From Gnetum montanum (lineage: Eukaryota > Streptophyta > Gnetopsida > Gnetales > Gnetaceae): a stretch of DNA of 25,303 bases. The notes under the pieces are model-generated. The model worked only from the letters and a program-made list of their open reading frames with translations. It ran no database searches and had not been told where the DNA came from. This document shows, in pieces, positions 8,095-18,699 of the stretch. The stretch covers positions 280,922 to 306,224 of the forward strand of contig MNCI01008099.1 of NCBI GenBank assembly GCA_015680685.1, written 5' to 3'. The position numbers were made by a program, and so were the translations under genes. Numbering within the stretch: position 1 is the first letter of the stretch; each line of letters starts with the position of its first letter.

Positions 8095-10029
8095 CTATTG
8101 AAGCTAATAGCTTTATACACCATAGTCAACTCCATGATCCAAATGCTTCACAACTCCCAAAATTATAAAACCTTGCTAGACTCCTTACCAAATCTACAAC
8201 ATTGGTGGTTTAGAGTGTGGAGGTTTTGGGTTACAAAGAAGAGCCATGCTGGGAGTTTTGATCCATAGGTTTTCCAATGTTATTAAAAAACCACACAATC
8301 TTAGGGAACAAAATAATGGCAAAAATTGGTTACAAGTCCCACACTAAGATTTCTCCAAAAGCCTTGTATTTCCAATGAATTCTCAAAGCCCTTGAATGTC
8401 AAAATGCAGAAAATCTCAAAAGGGTGAAACTATCAAAAGTTAGGGATCTTTTCATGATGTTGGAGCTTGGGTTTTATAGGTTTCATGGCCATAAATTTTT
8501 TTTCAAATTTCTACCTAATTACTGACAAATTTTTCCCATGTATAGGTGTTTTAGGTATCCAAATCCAACATGGTTTCTATGTATGGTAAGTTTTAATACC
8601 CCCAAAGTACCAAAACCCCTCTAGTTACCAAAAATAGTAAATAGGAATTTAACCACACTAGTCTCTTCCACCCACATTGGCCTAATGTTGGTCCTATAGT
8701 AGCCATGCTGAGATGTAAGGATAACACTAAGGGTGCAGTATCAACACTAAAGCTAGAACAATGATAAGATGCTAGGGTAATGTTGAGGGAAGAGGGAGAA
8801 ATGCTGGGGGTTCATGAGTTATACCCCCCAACACTCAACATAGGTGATGTTGTACCCCACCCCAACACAAAACCCCAACCCCCCCCCCAACGAAAGCCCA
8901 AATATAGGCATGATATGACTTTTTCACTTGGGAGTTGAGGCCTTGACCACTTCTGAGGCATTTCTTCAACCTTAAAAGTTAAGGTATGTGAAATTGCATC
9001 TCATGGATTACAATTTTCACATTTTACAATGAAAGTTTAGCAGAAGGTTTCATGGGGTGAGAGTTACAATGCAAAAAGGTTATAACATATGTTTTCTTAG
9101 TGGTGTTTCACTTGCTATTTTTCTTAATCATTATATCTTAAGGTTTTTATGGATAATGTAATATTACTCAAAAATGAAAAAGGATTTTAATCCATTTCTT
9201 CTAATTATTCTAAAATTTCCTACTAGATTAAATTAAAAAAACCTTACTCTTATGTTTCAAAGTGTTAAAAGTAAAATTGTTGGAAACATTGGCACAATCT
9301 TAAAGACAATGCCAACAACATTACTAGATGATGTGTAAGACACATGTTATTTTGTAAAGATTAATTTATGATAGAAGAAAATAAAATTAAAACTCAATTA
9401 TAGTAATTAGTGTTTGCCCCAATAAATTACATATTATAATTTTCAAGGATATTATAGCTAGTATCATCATGAAGGCCATGTTATTGGAATATGTCATATT
9501 TAAAATAAAAAAGTGATTCATGAGGACAATAATTAACAATATTTAGAAAAGAAAAATAATGGTATTTTTTAGTAGGCATAAATGAAATCTTGTTCAACAA
9601 GTTCTCAACATTTTACCAATTCTTTTAATTGTAAAATTGCCAGTAAACTCTCAATAGCTAAAGATAATTCTTATTTAAAAGAAAGAAATTTTTAATAAAG
9701 ACCAGGAATAAAAATACCAATGTATATGAATTTCACTCAATGTAACATAAAAATAAAATACTTGCAACTACTACTTTCAATTTAAAAACCCCAAAGATAT
9801 CTCATTCTCTTTCTACTTCTACTACTATTTTAAATGTTTTTTTCTAAGATAATACTTTCTTACTCATTACTGACATGGATTGTAAGATAAATGCTAACTT
9901 GAAAAATCAAGGATAGGACCTCTTCATCCACATCTCAATGTTAGTTTGATTAGGGAACATTTGAGGCCTTTCTAACAGATCCTAAGTAAAGATTATCAAG
10001 TATCTTTCAAAATAAAATTTATCTCTCAA
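8095..10029. other. unassigned AT-rich interval between copy A and the LINE
   Basis: No coding frame, LTR pair or non-LTR domain can be supported on either strand. The sequence shortly after 8094 is taken to be the flank of copy A. A C-rich tract lies at 8824-8888 (separate entry). From about 9100 onward the sequence is strongly AT-rich without recognisable repeats. Confidence 0.5.
8855..8888 (-). other. possible G-quadruplex / i-motif tract
   Basis: Four C runs on the plus strand (8855-8858, 8860-8863, 8873-8876 and 8879-8888; 4, 4, 4 and 10 bases) have spacers of 1, 9 and 2 bases, so the minus strand has four G runs with short loops. A further C6 run lies at 8824-8829. The surroundings are AT-rich, so the tract stands out. 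Confidence 0.45.
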
Positions 10030-10069
10030 TTTTTTTCCTACAAGAAATTAAGATTTGAACTCATGATAT

Positions 10070-10440
10070 TATTTATGTTGGAAAATGTAATTTAAAAAAT
10101 TCCATTATTTTCTTTACTACTCATGAAGTTAATAAAGGAGATGTTATTATTCTTGTTAATAAAAATTGGACTAGAAAAGTTTTGAACTCTGGCTTTGATA
10201 ATCTCAAAAAAGTTATTTGGATTATTTATCATAGTGAAAAAGATAACTTTGGTCTCTATTATATTTATGCTCCTAATAATTTGAAAGATCAATTAGAGGT
10301 TTGAAAATATCTTCTATATTTTCCTAAAGTTCCTTGGATTATCATAGTTGACTTTAATATTGTTGAAAGTCATTTAGATAAACCTAGTATTCTTTCTTCT
10401 AATATATCTTCTCAAGAAAAAGGAATATTGGTAAAATTTC
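10070..10440 (+). pseudogene. LINE ORF2 endonuclease (APE-like), C-terminal half
   Basis: APE-type endonuclease nicks the target DNA for target-primed reverse transcription. In the plus strand, NKGDVIILVNKNW matches the 'G.aiLv...w' strand of plant LINE endonucleases. It is followed by VIWIIYHSEKDNFGLYYIYA ending in the APN-type motif, and by PWIIIVDFNIVES, which corresponds to the family 'W.i.GDFN' catalytic motif with Gly replaced by Val. The first catalytic region (N-terminal Asn/Glu) is absent. The antisense 66-codon frame at 10092-10292 is a shadow. Confidence 0.65.
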
Positions 10441-11299
10441 AAAGGAAAATATTTTCTTTCTAATGTTAGCTATATATTATCATCTCATTTAAATGAGAAG
10501 TATTATACATAGTGTAACTGTCAACATTAAATGATAGAATTTATTATTAACATGATACATTTTACATCTCTAACATTTTCTTTTGGAATCCTAAAAGAAG
10601 AGTAGAAGTACATACAAATGCTACTTTGTTAGATCATTTTCTTATTAGCATTTTTCTCTCTAATATTAGTTCTTTATCTTTTTAAAAGCATGAGCTCTTT
10701 CATATGAATGCTAATATGATCATAGGTCCTAATAAAAAAAATATTTTGAAGTGTTTATCAAATGTAAAATAAACCTACTAGTGATATTGGTTAGATTAAC
10801 AAATGGTAGAAAAATACTTGTAGAGTTAGAAATTATTCTAGATGATTTGGAATGTAATTTACTAAGCTTAATAATCAAGTTGAAGATACTCTTGCAGAAT
10901 CTTTAAAGCAAATCAAATTATTTTAAACGAGAAGCCCTATGATTTTGAATCTCAAAAAGCGCTTATTATGGTACACAATGTTGGGATACTTTTGAAGCTA
11001 AAAGTGATCTTATTAAAAGTTGCATAAGTTGGCTAAAAATTAAAGATGAAGTTTTCAAAGAATTTTTTAAATTTTTCAAAGAAAATAATCAAGTACCTAA
11101 ATTGGAATTGCTTTGCATAAGTGATTCCATCATTAAAGATACTGAGATTATTAACAGTTCTTTAGCCAATCATTTTTTGTCTATCTTTTCTTTTGAAGGT
11201 TTTAGCAAGGAATCCATCTAGGCCTCTAGTATGCATATTTATCATCTTATAACATAAGCACATTAAAGTATTCTTGAAGTAAAAATTATATCAGAGAAA

Positions 11300-12120
11300 A
11301 TAAAAATAGTGGCCTTTAGTTTAGTAGATGGTAAAGCTCTAGGTTTTTATAGTTTTCCTATCAAATTTTTTAAGCATTGTAACATCATTGAAGATGATCT
11401 CTTTCATGTTTTCTAAGACGCCATTAAAAAGGTTTCTCTTAGTAAAAATATTAATAAATATTTAATTCATTTTATTCCTAAGAATAGAGATCCTCAACAT
11501 ATTGGTTATTGAAGACCTGTTACTTTTCTTAATAATAGTGGTAAAATTTTATCTAAATGCATGGCTTGGTGAATTCAAAAGGTTATTGAAGATATCATTA
11601 GACCTTAGTAGACTAGTTTTGTTAAATGTAGATATATCTTAAATAATTTTATTGTAGCTTAGAAGGAAATGCAGTGGGCTTTTATTACTAACTAAGACAT
11701 TACTTTTATTAAGTTAGATTATGAAAACTTATGATACGATTAAACGAAATTTCATTATTTCTTGTCTCTATGAACTAGAATTTGATAATTATATTATTCG
11801 ACTTGCCTATATCTTGCTCACTAATGCTAATTCTCAAGTTGCTAATAATTTTCAATTAAGTTCCTTTGCTTCTTTTCAACGGTTACTTCATCAAGATTAT
11901 CATCTAAGTCCCTATCTTTTTATTATTGTTGCAAATTTTCTTTCATAATATCTGCATTATGATCTATAAAGAAATTTCATTGAGAAAATTTCAATTGAAG
12001 ATTTAGGTATGTCATTGTTCAACAAGAATTTTATAAATGATTCTTTTTTTGTGATCAACAATTCTCTATAACATATCAATACTCTTTTTGCTAGAGTGGA
12101 GGATTATTACATGTTATGCG
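11300..12120 (+). pseudogene. LINE ORF2 reverse transcriptase
   Basis: Visible RT blocks are a DGKALGFYSFPIKFFKHC segment (family 'KSPGPDGF...FFK.CW'), LIHFIPKNRDPQHIGY.RPVT (family 'l.LIPK...p....fRPIsl.n..YKi..K'), ITFIKLDYENLDTI-like (first catalytic Asp region), and LHQDYHLSPYLFIIVANFLS, the 'qG.PLSP.LF.i....L' block. The catalytic 'ADD' block appears as FINDSFF, so the first Asp of the pair is Asn. The 75-codon open piece 11721-11948 is the surviving centre of this domain. Many TAG/TAA stops interrupt it. Confidence 0.75.
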
Positions 12121-13510
12121 GATCTTAGATCAATTAGCAAAAATCTACTTTTTTTTGTAATGTTAATATTGATGAGTGGATTACTCTCAAGTCTTGAAAA
12201 AAGATTCTAACTTCAGAATTTTAGAAAAACATTCTTCTTTTGATCATAATCTTAATATTTTGTGGAATTATGTGATTGATAAAATTGAAAAGGAGTTTGA
12301 TAAATGGGAAAAAAAAGCTCAACCTTTCTGGTAAAATCTTAGTTATTAAGAAAATGCTTCAATCAACTCATCTTTATTACTCTAATTTTTAGGCTCCTTC
12401 TAAAACTTTTTACAAGATAATTAATTATATTATCCATTGGTTTCTTTACTCTATTAAGCAACATAGAAAATATTTTTCTAGAGTTGCTTAGGATATTTGC
12501 ATTAGTAATAAGAAAGATGAAGGACTTAGCCTCATTAATTACTATAACCAAGGTATTTCTCTTGTAGCAAAATGGATTGCAAAGTGCATTAATGAAGATG
12601 ATGTTTATATGATCCTTTTAAGAAATAGAATTATGCAAGAAAAACCTAAGAAAGATAGGAGTTAATCTTCTAATAACTTTCTTCACTATCCTCTTTTTCC
12701 TCATGTCATTTTTATTCTTGGTTCTTTGATTCTTAAATAAATTTGGAAGCCATTGTACAAGCTTAGTAAATATTGCAATTACAATCATATTATAATTTAG
12801 AAGATATGCTTAAATAGGATAGCTTTCTTTTAATGAAGAAGCTTAGGTTACTGATGCATCTAAATTATGTACCACTTGGAGTAGATTTAATAGCATTATA
12901 GTTTCTTATCTATATGTCCACGATAGATGAATTACCTGGAATGAAACTTCTAGCCTCTATGATTTAAATAGAAAGAGGAAAAAGGATTTTGAAAATTTAA
13001 TTTCTAATCTTAAGAATTTATTTAAAGTTGATAACAATTTTTATCAAACTTTACCTAATATTCTTTAGAAGGATGGTAAATATGTTTTTCCTTTTAATTT
13101 GAAAGTTTCTTATGGGATTATTACAAAGAATGCTTTAATTCACAAAAAATTAAGAAAGACCTGAAAAATGAAATTATCATCACACATTTGGATGAGAAAT
13201 AAAAGATATTTGAAGAGCTACTTCATTTCCTAAAATTTGTATTCTTTTATGGTGTCTTATTTATTAAGATCTTCCTAATAACACACATCTTAAATATATG
13301 GAAAATGGTTGTCCTCAATGTTCTCTTTGTAGAAGTGGAGACTCATTTTATCATGTTTTTTTTTTGAATTTCTTGATACTTAGCATGCTTGGAAATTGAT
13401 ATCTAAAATTTGTAATAACTTTTAAGAAAGCATCAATGAAGTCATTCTTGGTGATCAACATGCTTTGTCTACTTTATTTCTTTGCATTTGGAATTATCTT
13501 TGACTACTTA
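12121..13510 (+). pseudogene. LINE ORF2 C-terminal region with Cys/His motif
   Basis: After the RT palm, a thumb-like region (WEKKAQPFW/LSGKILVIKKMLQSTHLYY, then GLSLINYYNQGISLVAKW) matches the 'kLS.aGR..LIksvL...p.Y' and 'GGLGi.dl...N.All.KW' motifs of plant LINEs. At 13310-13365 NGCPQCSLCRSGDSFYHVFF has the form of the plant LINE C-terminal zinc-binding domain (zf-RVT: C..C...E...H.f..C), lacking the last Cys. The zinc motif is preceded by IYxDLPNNTHLKYME. Decay is heavy. Confidence 0.6.
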
Positions 13511-13938
13511 AGCCACCTCTCCAAGTCATAGATGATGTCCTTTCTTATGTGACTTAAAACTCTTAGATGAATCCATGCAGTGCTTTTCAAGGATGACACC
13601 ATAATATATAATAATCAACTAACCACTTGAGCCACCTCTCGCTAGTAAACCTTGCATCTTGAACTCAATGCTTTTAAGAGGTGTTGGATCCTAAAAATAA
13701 TATTGATAATATGCAAAAACATTAAGAGCAAACAAATTTTTGGATTAACTACCACATAATTGAAGTTTTACTTCATAGTTAAATGATATGATGCAAAAGC
13801 ATAACATTTAAGTCATTCAAACTAACTATTATTCTCCTTTTTTTTTCCTTGTTGAGCTAGGATTTAATAATGCAATGTGTCCTAGATATAGGATCTTTTA
13901 TACATAATCATGTAGTATTAATCATTTGTAAGTGAACT
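13511..13938. other. gap between LINE ORF2 and LINE ORF1 remnants
   Basis: No domain is recognisable. A 16-base motif ACTT(A/G)AGCCACCTCTC occurs twice in direct orientation, near 13506 and 13624. A T-rich run lies near 13836. This may hold the LINE 3' untranslated region, but no poly(A) end is evident. Confidence 0.35.
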
Positions 13939-14330
13939 CTTAATTTTTATGTCCAATCTAAAGAATATTCTAAAGTTTCATGTTTTGTTAAGTTGTTTAA
14001 TCTTTAGTTGATTTTTCAAAAAGTTAAAAAGGAAATAGTTAATCTTCTTGGTTTCATTAAACGTATGGAATCTATTTATATACTAATTGATTTTCATAGA
14101 TGTTTTTTTATTAAAATAAATTTTATTAATCAAAAAAGAGAATTGGTATTACAAGTAGGTGGAAAGACTCACATTCAATTAATTATATATTGTAATCTTT
14201 CTAATTCTTGTAATTTTTGTTCAACATGAAGGATATTTATTTAATATTTGTCCTTTTGTACTCAATAAAAGAGATAAAAAGGAAAAGAAAAAATAGGTTG
14301 AAATGAGGAATAGAAAAAATAATCTAAAGC
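13939..14330 (+). pseudogene. LINE ORF1 (DUF4283-like domain plus zinc knuckle)
   Basis: Plant L1-type LINEs encode an RNA-binding ORF1 protein ending in a CCHC knuckle. Frame 1 from 13939 reads CFVKLFNL, a stop, LIFQKVKKEIVNLLGFIKR and VGGKTHIQLIIYCNL, the layout of DUF4283 ('vWvrl..lP..fw....l..ig..lG.fi......'). A knuckle remnant CNFC follows, and after a stop and a one-base frame change near 14229, GYLFNICP gives the C..C...GH....C pattern with His replaced by Tyr. A Lys-rich tail follows. ORF1 should precede ORF2, so this belongs to a second LINE copy or a rearranged one. The following element B at 14411 may have split it. Confidence 0.5.
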
Positions 14331-14410
14331 TAAATAAATAAATAATCAAGATAATGTTAATGATAGGAGTGATTAAATGGCAATAAATAAACTAGAGAAG
14401 AAAAAATATT

Positions 14411-15364
14411 TGGTATAAGGATATCTCTTTTGATCCCCTTTTCTCTTCCCTATACATACTTTTATTAGGTTCAAGGAGGCTAAAAATACATTTTGAAAGT
14501 CTAAGACACATTTGGATTAAGTGCTAGTACTTTGGAGAAGACATCCTAGGTTTAAGAGAGACATCTTAATTATGCTAAAGAAGTCTCAAATGAAACATCT
14601 CAGATTTACGTGAGACATCTCAATTCTCAACTGAGACATCCTAGAGATTAGGAGGCATTAAAAGTAAGATGTCTCACACATTAGCTATAGTAGAGACATC
14701 TCAAACCCAAGTGAGATGTCCCATCTGCAAGTTGTGTTTATCAGTAAGATGACCCAAAAAGCCTAAAGACAATTCAAATGAGCAAGAAGACTTTTGAAAT
14801 TACCATTCCTTTTTGGAAAAAAACTAAAATAATGTAAAGAAAGATAAAAAAACCTGAGATCCTTAAGTTGAGTTTGGGAAAATATTTTTAGGATTTTTTC
14901 CTTAATAATTGTAATAAATATTATTTTTTTCCATGAGATATTGAGAGATGCAAGTTCATGAGGAAAGTTAATGTATTGTATAAGATTTATCATGAGAGCT
15001 TTGTATGAGTGCATATTGGATTACTACTTAAGGTCACTTGTGTATATGGATTTACCTATGTATCTCATGTTTCTTGCTTATGTATTGAGATCTCAGCCCT
15101 GAGTTATGGAAGAGATTCTCTTTTGGTTATGCCTTGCATTAAGAACAATCATTGTGTTGTTGTAGAGTATCATGCTTTGCAATATTGTTTGAGTTTTTGA
15201 GAGGTTGTTGGATGATTTTTGATTATAAACCACTCTTATAATCTTATTTTTAATAATTAAAGATAGCTAATTTTCTTGTTTTCTAATATATTATTTAGCT
15301 TTTATAATATTTGGATTTGGTGGATTTAAAGATTAATTTCTACTGGAATCAACCTACTCTATCA
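14411..15364 (+). repeat. 5' LTR of element B
   Basis: It aligns end to end with 20110-21084. It opens near TGGTATAAGG and closes just before the primer-binding site at 15369. Shared tracts include a GAAAGTCTAAGA block near 14496, the GAGACATC array (14535-14720) and a long block from 14957 to 15200, where both copies also share an accidental reading frame. The exact ends are uncertain by several bases because both copies are decayed. Confidence 0.75.
14535..14720 (+). promoter_or_regulatory. array of GAGACATC/GATGTCTC motifs in the 5' LTR
   Basis: Exact GAGACA occurs at 14558, 14612, 14633 and 14693, and its complement TGTCTC at 14670. Near-matches lie at about 14537, 14592 and 14711. TGTCTC is the canonical auxin response element bound by ARF proteins, but no function is shown here. 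The fuller unit GAGACATCTC is close to a dyad. The 3' LTR has the same array in altered form (exact GAGACA at 20184, 20204 and 20386). The position is upstream in the LTR, where U3 enhancers lie. Confidence 0.5.
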
Positions 15365-15368
15365 TTAT

Positions 15369-15380
15369 TGGTATCAAAGT
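15369..15380 (+). other. primer-binding site of element B (initiator Met-tRNA type)
   Basis: TGGTATCAAAGT lies four bases after the 5' LTR. It matches TGGTATCAGAGC, the usual plant retroelement site complementary to initiator tRNA-Met, at 10 of 12 positions. Confidence 0.7.
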
Positions 15381-15428
15381 TTAAATTAATTGTTGCTTAA
15401 ACTTGGTTGTGGATTTTGTCAAATTTAG

Positions 15429-16640
15429 ATGGCAATTAAGAAGAAATATGTCCAAGCTCTAAATAGAGATATAAAGAACATGAAGTCTACCTTCCAACTA
15501 ATGGTTGCTTGGTTGGATGAGATCAATAATAAAGTAGACAAGAATGCAAGTCCCAACCATATTCAAACACATAGAGGTGATGAGCATTCACTTTTAGATA
15601 ATGATGATGAAGTTTCTCAACCAAGTGGAGTGGATGATGAGGAAGGTCAATCTAGCTATGAAAGTTTACAAACCAATTAGCCAAGGATTTTAATGAGATA
15701 AAATCCTATTCCTCATGGTAGAATTCTAAGAGCTCCGTCAATGGCAACTACTTTTTCTTCTGGTAATCTTGACAAGAAAAGAAAGATTTGCTAGAGCATT
15801 CAAAAATGCTACAAGACTTTCTTATGTTAAGTTGAAGACTTTAAATGGTGTAGATGGTACCAATGTTTTTTCAAGTTGGATGAACGAACATAATGAGCAC
15901 TTTGAGTTGGAAGAGATATCAAATCACTTAAGGATATCTGTTATTGAATCTATATTAGAAGAAATAGCTTCTACTTGGTGGGAAAAGAAGTTTCAAGCTT
16001 ATAAAAGGAAAAATGATCAACCTATAAGAGATTGGAATCTAATGAAATACATGTTAAGAAGCAAATTTGAAAGGTCTTATCAGAGGCAAGAGACCATTAT
16101 GAAGTTAAAATTCTTAAGGTAATGTGACAAGAATGTTAAAGATTTTTACATAAAATTTTATCATCTATTCCATCAAGCTAATCTAAAATGGGAGAGTATG
16201 AATAGGCTTTAATCTTTCTAAGAGGTCTCAAAATGATGTATCAATAGGATTTGTCATTCTATGAGTCATAAAATCTTGATGAGGCTTATAATTTGGTACT
16301 AAAGGTTAATAAAAAACTCAATGGATTAAAAAAATAGGAGTAAATAAGCTTCCAAGGAAAAGGATAAGGGATCCAAGCCAAAATATGAAAATAAAGATAG
16401 AAGACATGATAAAAAGATAAAAAAGGGATGATGAAAAGTGAAAAGAGAAGAAGGACCAAGGAAAGGGGGACAAGGATCAAGGTAGCAACTCATCCAAGCT
16501 TCAATGCTTCAAGTGTGGAGAATGGGAACATAAGCAATGGGAATGTCTACTTCACAAGGTAGCCAAGGATAAAGATGTACAAACCATGGAGGTGGTGAAG
16601 ACATCAAGCTAAGCTCTTTAGAGAGGTAATCCTAATGCTC
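15429..16640 (+). pseudogene. gag pseudogene of element B
   Basis: Gag starts at ATG 15429 (MAIKKKYVQALNRDIKNMK), with an 83-codon open part rich in acidic residues. After stops and a frame change, 15769-16122 carries the capsid core (DGTNVFSSWMNEHNEHFE, TWWEKKFQAY, IRDWNLMKYMLRSKF), which matches retrotransposon gag ('W...m...F.p..'). A Lys-rich segment and a well-preserved CCHC zinc knuckle at 16505-16546 follow (CFKCGEWEHKQWEC, C-x2-C-x4-H-x4-C). Several stops separate the core and knuckle. The antisense 64-codon frame at 16286-16480 is a shadow of the Lys-rich part. Confidence 0.75.
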
Positions 16641-16719
16641 CCAAGATTGAGAAGGTTTCTGAATAAGTTATTGTGCATTTATGAGAAATGTGAATTTCTA
16701 AGACCATTCTAAAAGAAAC

Positions 16720-17122
16720 TATTATTTCAAATTAGGGCTATATGTTTTCTTATTGGGTAATGTATTCATGTTTGGATTGATGAGGGTGCCTACGAAAATG
16801 TTATTCCTTCTAAGGAAATTACTAGAGTAGGTTTAGTAACTAATCCTCATCCTAAACCCTACATGGTACATTAGTTATCTAGAGATTTCTCTCAGGAGGT
16901 GAAGGAATAATAAGTTTTGAAATTTAAAATTGGGAGTTTTCATGATGTCATAAAGTATGATGTGCTTCTAATAGATTGTGTTGAGGTAATTCTTGGTACA
17001 CCTTGGAATTTTGATAATGGTGCTCAATTTGATGGAGCAAGAAATATATGGAGTGTAGCAAGACTAGATAGAATCCATGAGTTGATTCCTATGGTAGCTA
17101 AACAAGGTAGCAAAGCTTACTG
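16720..17122 (+). pseudogene. aspartic protease of element B
   Basis: Retropepsin-like domain. VWIDEGAYENVI at 16770-16805 corresponds to the catalytic 'iD.GAs.NvI' motif; the Asp codon (16779-16781) is kept, but the usual Ser/Thr/Gly next to it is Glu. It continues with GLVTNPHPKPYMVH, two stops near 16915, then FKIGSFHDVIKYDVLLID and VILGTPWNFDNGAQFDGARN, the strand with the 'LG.PW..D' motif typical of this plant clade. The last 68 codons (16917-17123) are open. Adjacent to gag as expected. Confidence 0.75.
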
Positions 17123-17269
17123 AATTCTTTTTTGACTCCTCTAGGAGAGAAAAAATATATTAAGAAACCTAATTAAGACTAATTTTGGTTTTGTTGTTTT
17201 GTCAATAGTTCCTTCTAATCATGAGGATGTGTAAGTTGAAATTCCTATACATGTACTAGGCTCAAAGAA

Positions 17270-18060
17270 AAAGTTTTCCAAGGTGTTCAAGGGGGGATTG
17301 AATGGATTTTTACCAATGAGTAATGTACAGTATTAGATTGAATTTATCACTAGTGCTACCATTTCAAATGAGAGAGCATACTAAATGGTACTAAATTAGT
17401 GGGAAGAATTGCAAAGGCAAGTAGAGAAATTACTTGAAAATGGCTTCATGAGGAAATCCATTTCACCTTGTGTAGTTCCAAAAATGGTTATACCAAAGAA
17501 GAACAATGATAAATGGAGGATGTGCATTAATATCAAGGCAATGAATACGATAATAGTAAGGTACAAGTTTCCTATTCCAAGGATGGATGATATCCTTCAT
17601 ATCCTTATCAATGTGGAGATTTTTAGCCTAATGGACTTAAAGAATGGTTATCATTTAATATGGATTAGGCCTACTAATGAATGAAAAATAGCTTTCAAAA
17701 TATCATATGGATTGTTTGAATAGTTGGTAATATCATTTTGGCTCATATATGCACCTACTACATTCATGAACTTGATGCATTATGTATTTAAGGACTTAAT
17801 TAGTAAGTGTTGTATTATCTTTGTTTTCTAATAATTTAGTATATAGCTCTAATGAGGAAGAGCTTTTGAATTACTTGAGGCTAGTATGTCTAAAATTGAA
17901 GGAACAATTGGTGATCAATGTGAAGAAAAGTCATTTCTTTAAGAGAAAAATCATATATGTGGGACATGTGGTTTCTAATAACCAAATTTAGATGGAAGCT
18001 ACCAAGGTTAGGGATATTTAGGATTAGCCAACTCCTAATAATGTTGGAAGGGTAGGATCA
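17270..18060 (+). pseudogene. reverse transcriptase of element B
   Basis: The pre-RT linker GFLPMSNVQY.IEFI (family 'GLPPMRDIQH.IDLIPGA') starts at about 17300. The open stretch 17409-17684 contains LQRQVEKLLENGFMRKSISP, VIPKKNNDKWRMCINIKAMN, FPIPRMDDIL, IFSLMDLKNGYHLIWI (first catalytic Asp) and, after a stop, KIAFKISYGLFE. The block that should be YFDDILIYS (about 17822-17850) is damaged: the codons expected for the Asp pair read as consecutive TAA stops with a small deletion, so catalysis is impossible. FKRKIIYVGHVVSN near 17940 is the post-palm connection. Confidence 0.8.
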
Positions 18061-18620
18061 TTTCTTATTTTTGTAGGTTTTTATCGAAGCTTCATCAAAA
18101 ATTTCAGTGTTATTTCTTAGTCTTTATTTCATTTCTTAAAGAAAAATAAAGGTTTCACGTGGGATTTTGAAACCCAAAGGACCTTTGACTTATTAGAAGC
18201 AAAAATACCCAGTGAATGGGTTCTTGTAATAAAATATTTTTAGAAGATTTTTCAAGTAGAGGTGAATGCAAGTAGACTTATCATTGGTTGGGTACTTTCA
18301 CAAGAAGTAGGCCTATTACTTTCTTTTTAGAAAAGTTAAATGAGACAAGGTAGAAATATAGTGCATATGAGAAGGATTTATATGTTATTCTTCCAGTAAT
18401 CAAGCATTGAAGGAATTAATTATTTCCCAAGAAGTTCACTTTGATGATGAATCACAAAGCACTAAAATTTCTAAATTCTCAAAATAAGTTGAGCTTAAAG
18501 CACATAAAGTGGGTTGAAAAATAGGAGTTCAATGTTGTGTTAAAGCACAAAATTGGAAAAACCAATATGGTGGCTGATGCATTGTTGAGGGTTCATATGG
18601 ATAATTTTAGTATGCCTTAC
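18060..18620 (+). pseudogene. RNase H domain of element B
   Basis: It follows FLIFVGFYRSFIKNFSVIS (connection). Visible motifs are TWDFETQRTFDLLEAKIPS, FQVEVNASRLIIGWVLSQE (first Asp expected in 'D.DAS'; here the residue is Asn), LMMNHKALKFLNSQNKLSLK (family TDHQALKFI.SQ; Asp replaced by Asn) and KIGKTNMVADALLR, whose Asp is kept (family NKVADALSRR). At least two catalytic acidic residues are therefore lost. Stops such as EK.EFN, where Gln is expected, fit C-to-T decay of CAG. Confidence 0.7.
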
Positions 18621-18699
18621 ATGGAAGGTCTGGGTGAATTTTTTGATTTCTATCAACATGATTATAATTTTGTGTAGGTTTGAAAAGGCCTCAAGGATC

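Larger units (their letters stand above)
10030..13510 (+). mobile_element. L1-type LINE ORF2 region, 5'-truncated and decayed
   Basis: A run of domains in the order endonuclease, reverse transcriptase, thumb and C-terminal Cys/His motif on the plus strand gives a plant L1-like LINE. The endonuclease N-terminus is missing, so the copy is 5'-truncated or broken near 10030. Stops and frame changes are present throughout, no long frame remains, and base composition is very AT-rich. No clear poly(A) tail or target-site duplication was found, so the 3' limit is approximate. Confidence 0.7.

Noticed and set aside
10092-10292. 66-codon antisense frame
   Set aside because: The plus strand holds the LINE endonuclease motif (PWIIIVDFN) in and next to this interval.
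13500-13645. tRNA-like box A (TGGCTCAAGTGG) on the minus strand, suggesting a SINE
   Set aside because: No box B at the right distance and no tail. The motif is only part of a short direct repeat.
14535-14720. Regularly repeated short motif as a CRISPR-like array
   Set aside because: Units are about 10 bp with irregular spacing, sit in an LTR and occur in both orientations. A plant nuclear context makes CRISPR implausible.
14957-15200. Reading frame shared by the two LTRs of element B (about 84 codons; partner 20675-20929)
   Set aside because: By eye, amino-acid-changing differences outnumber silent ones by about what neutral drift predicts, and the 5' copy has a TGA. It is simply aligned LTR DNA, not evidence of a gene.
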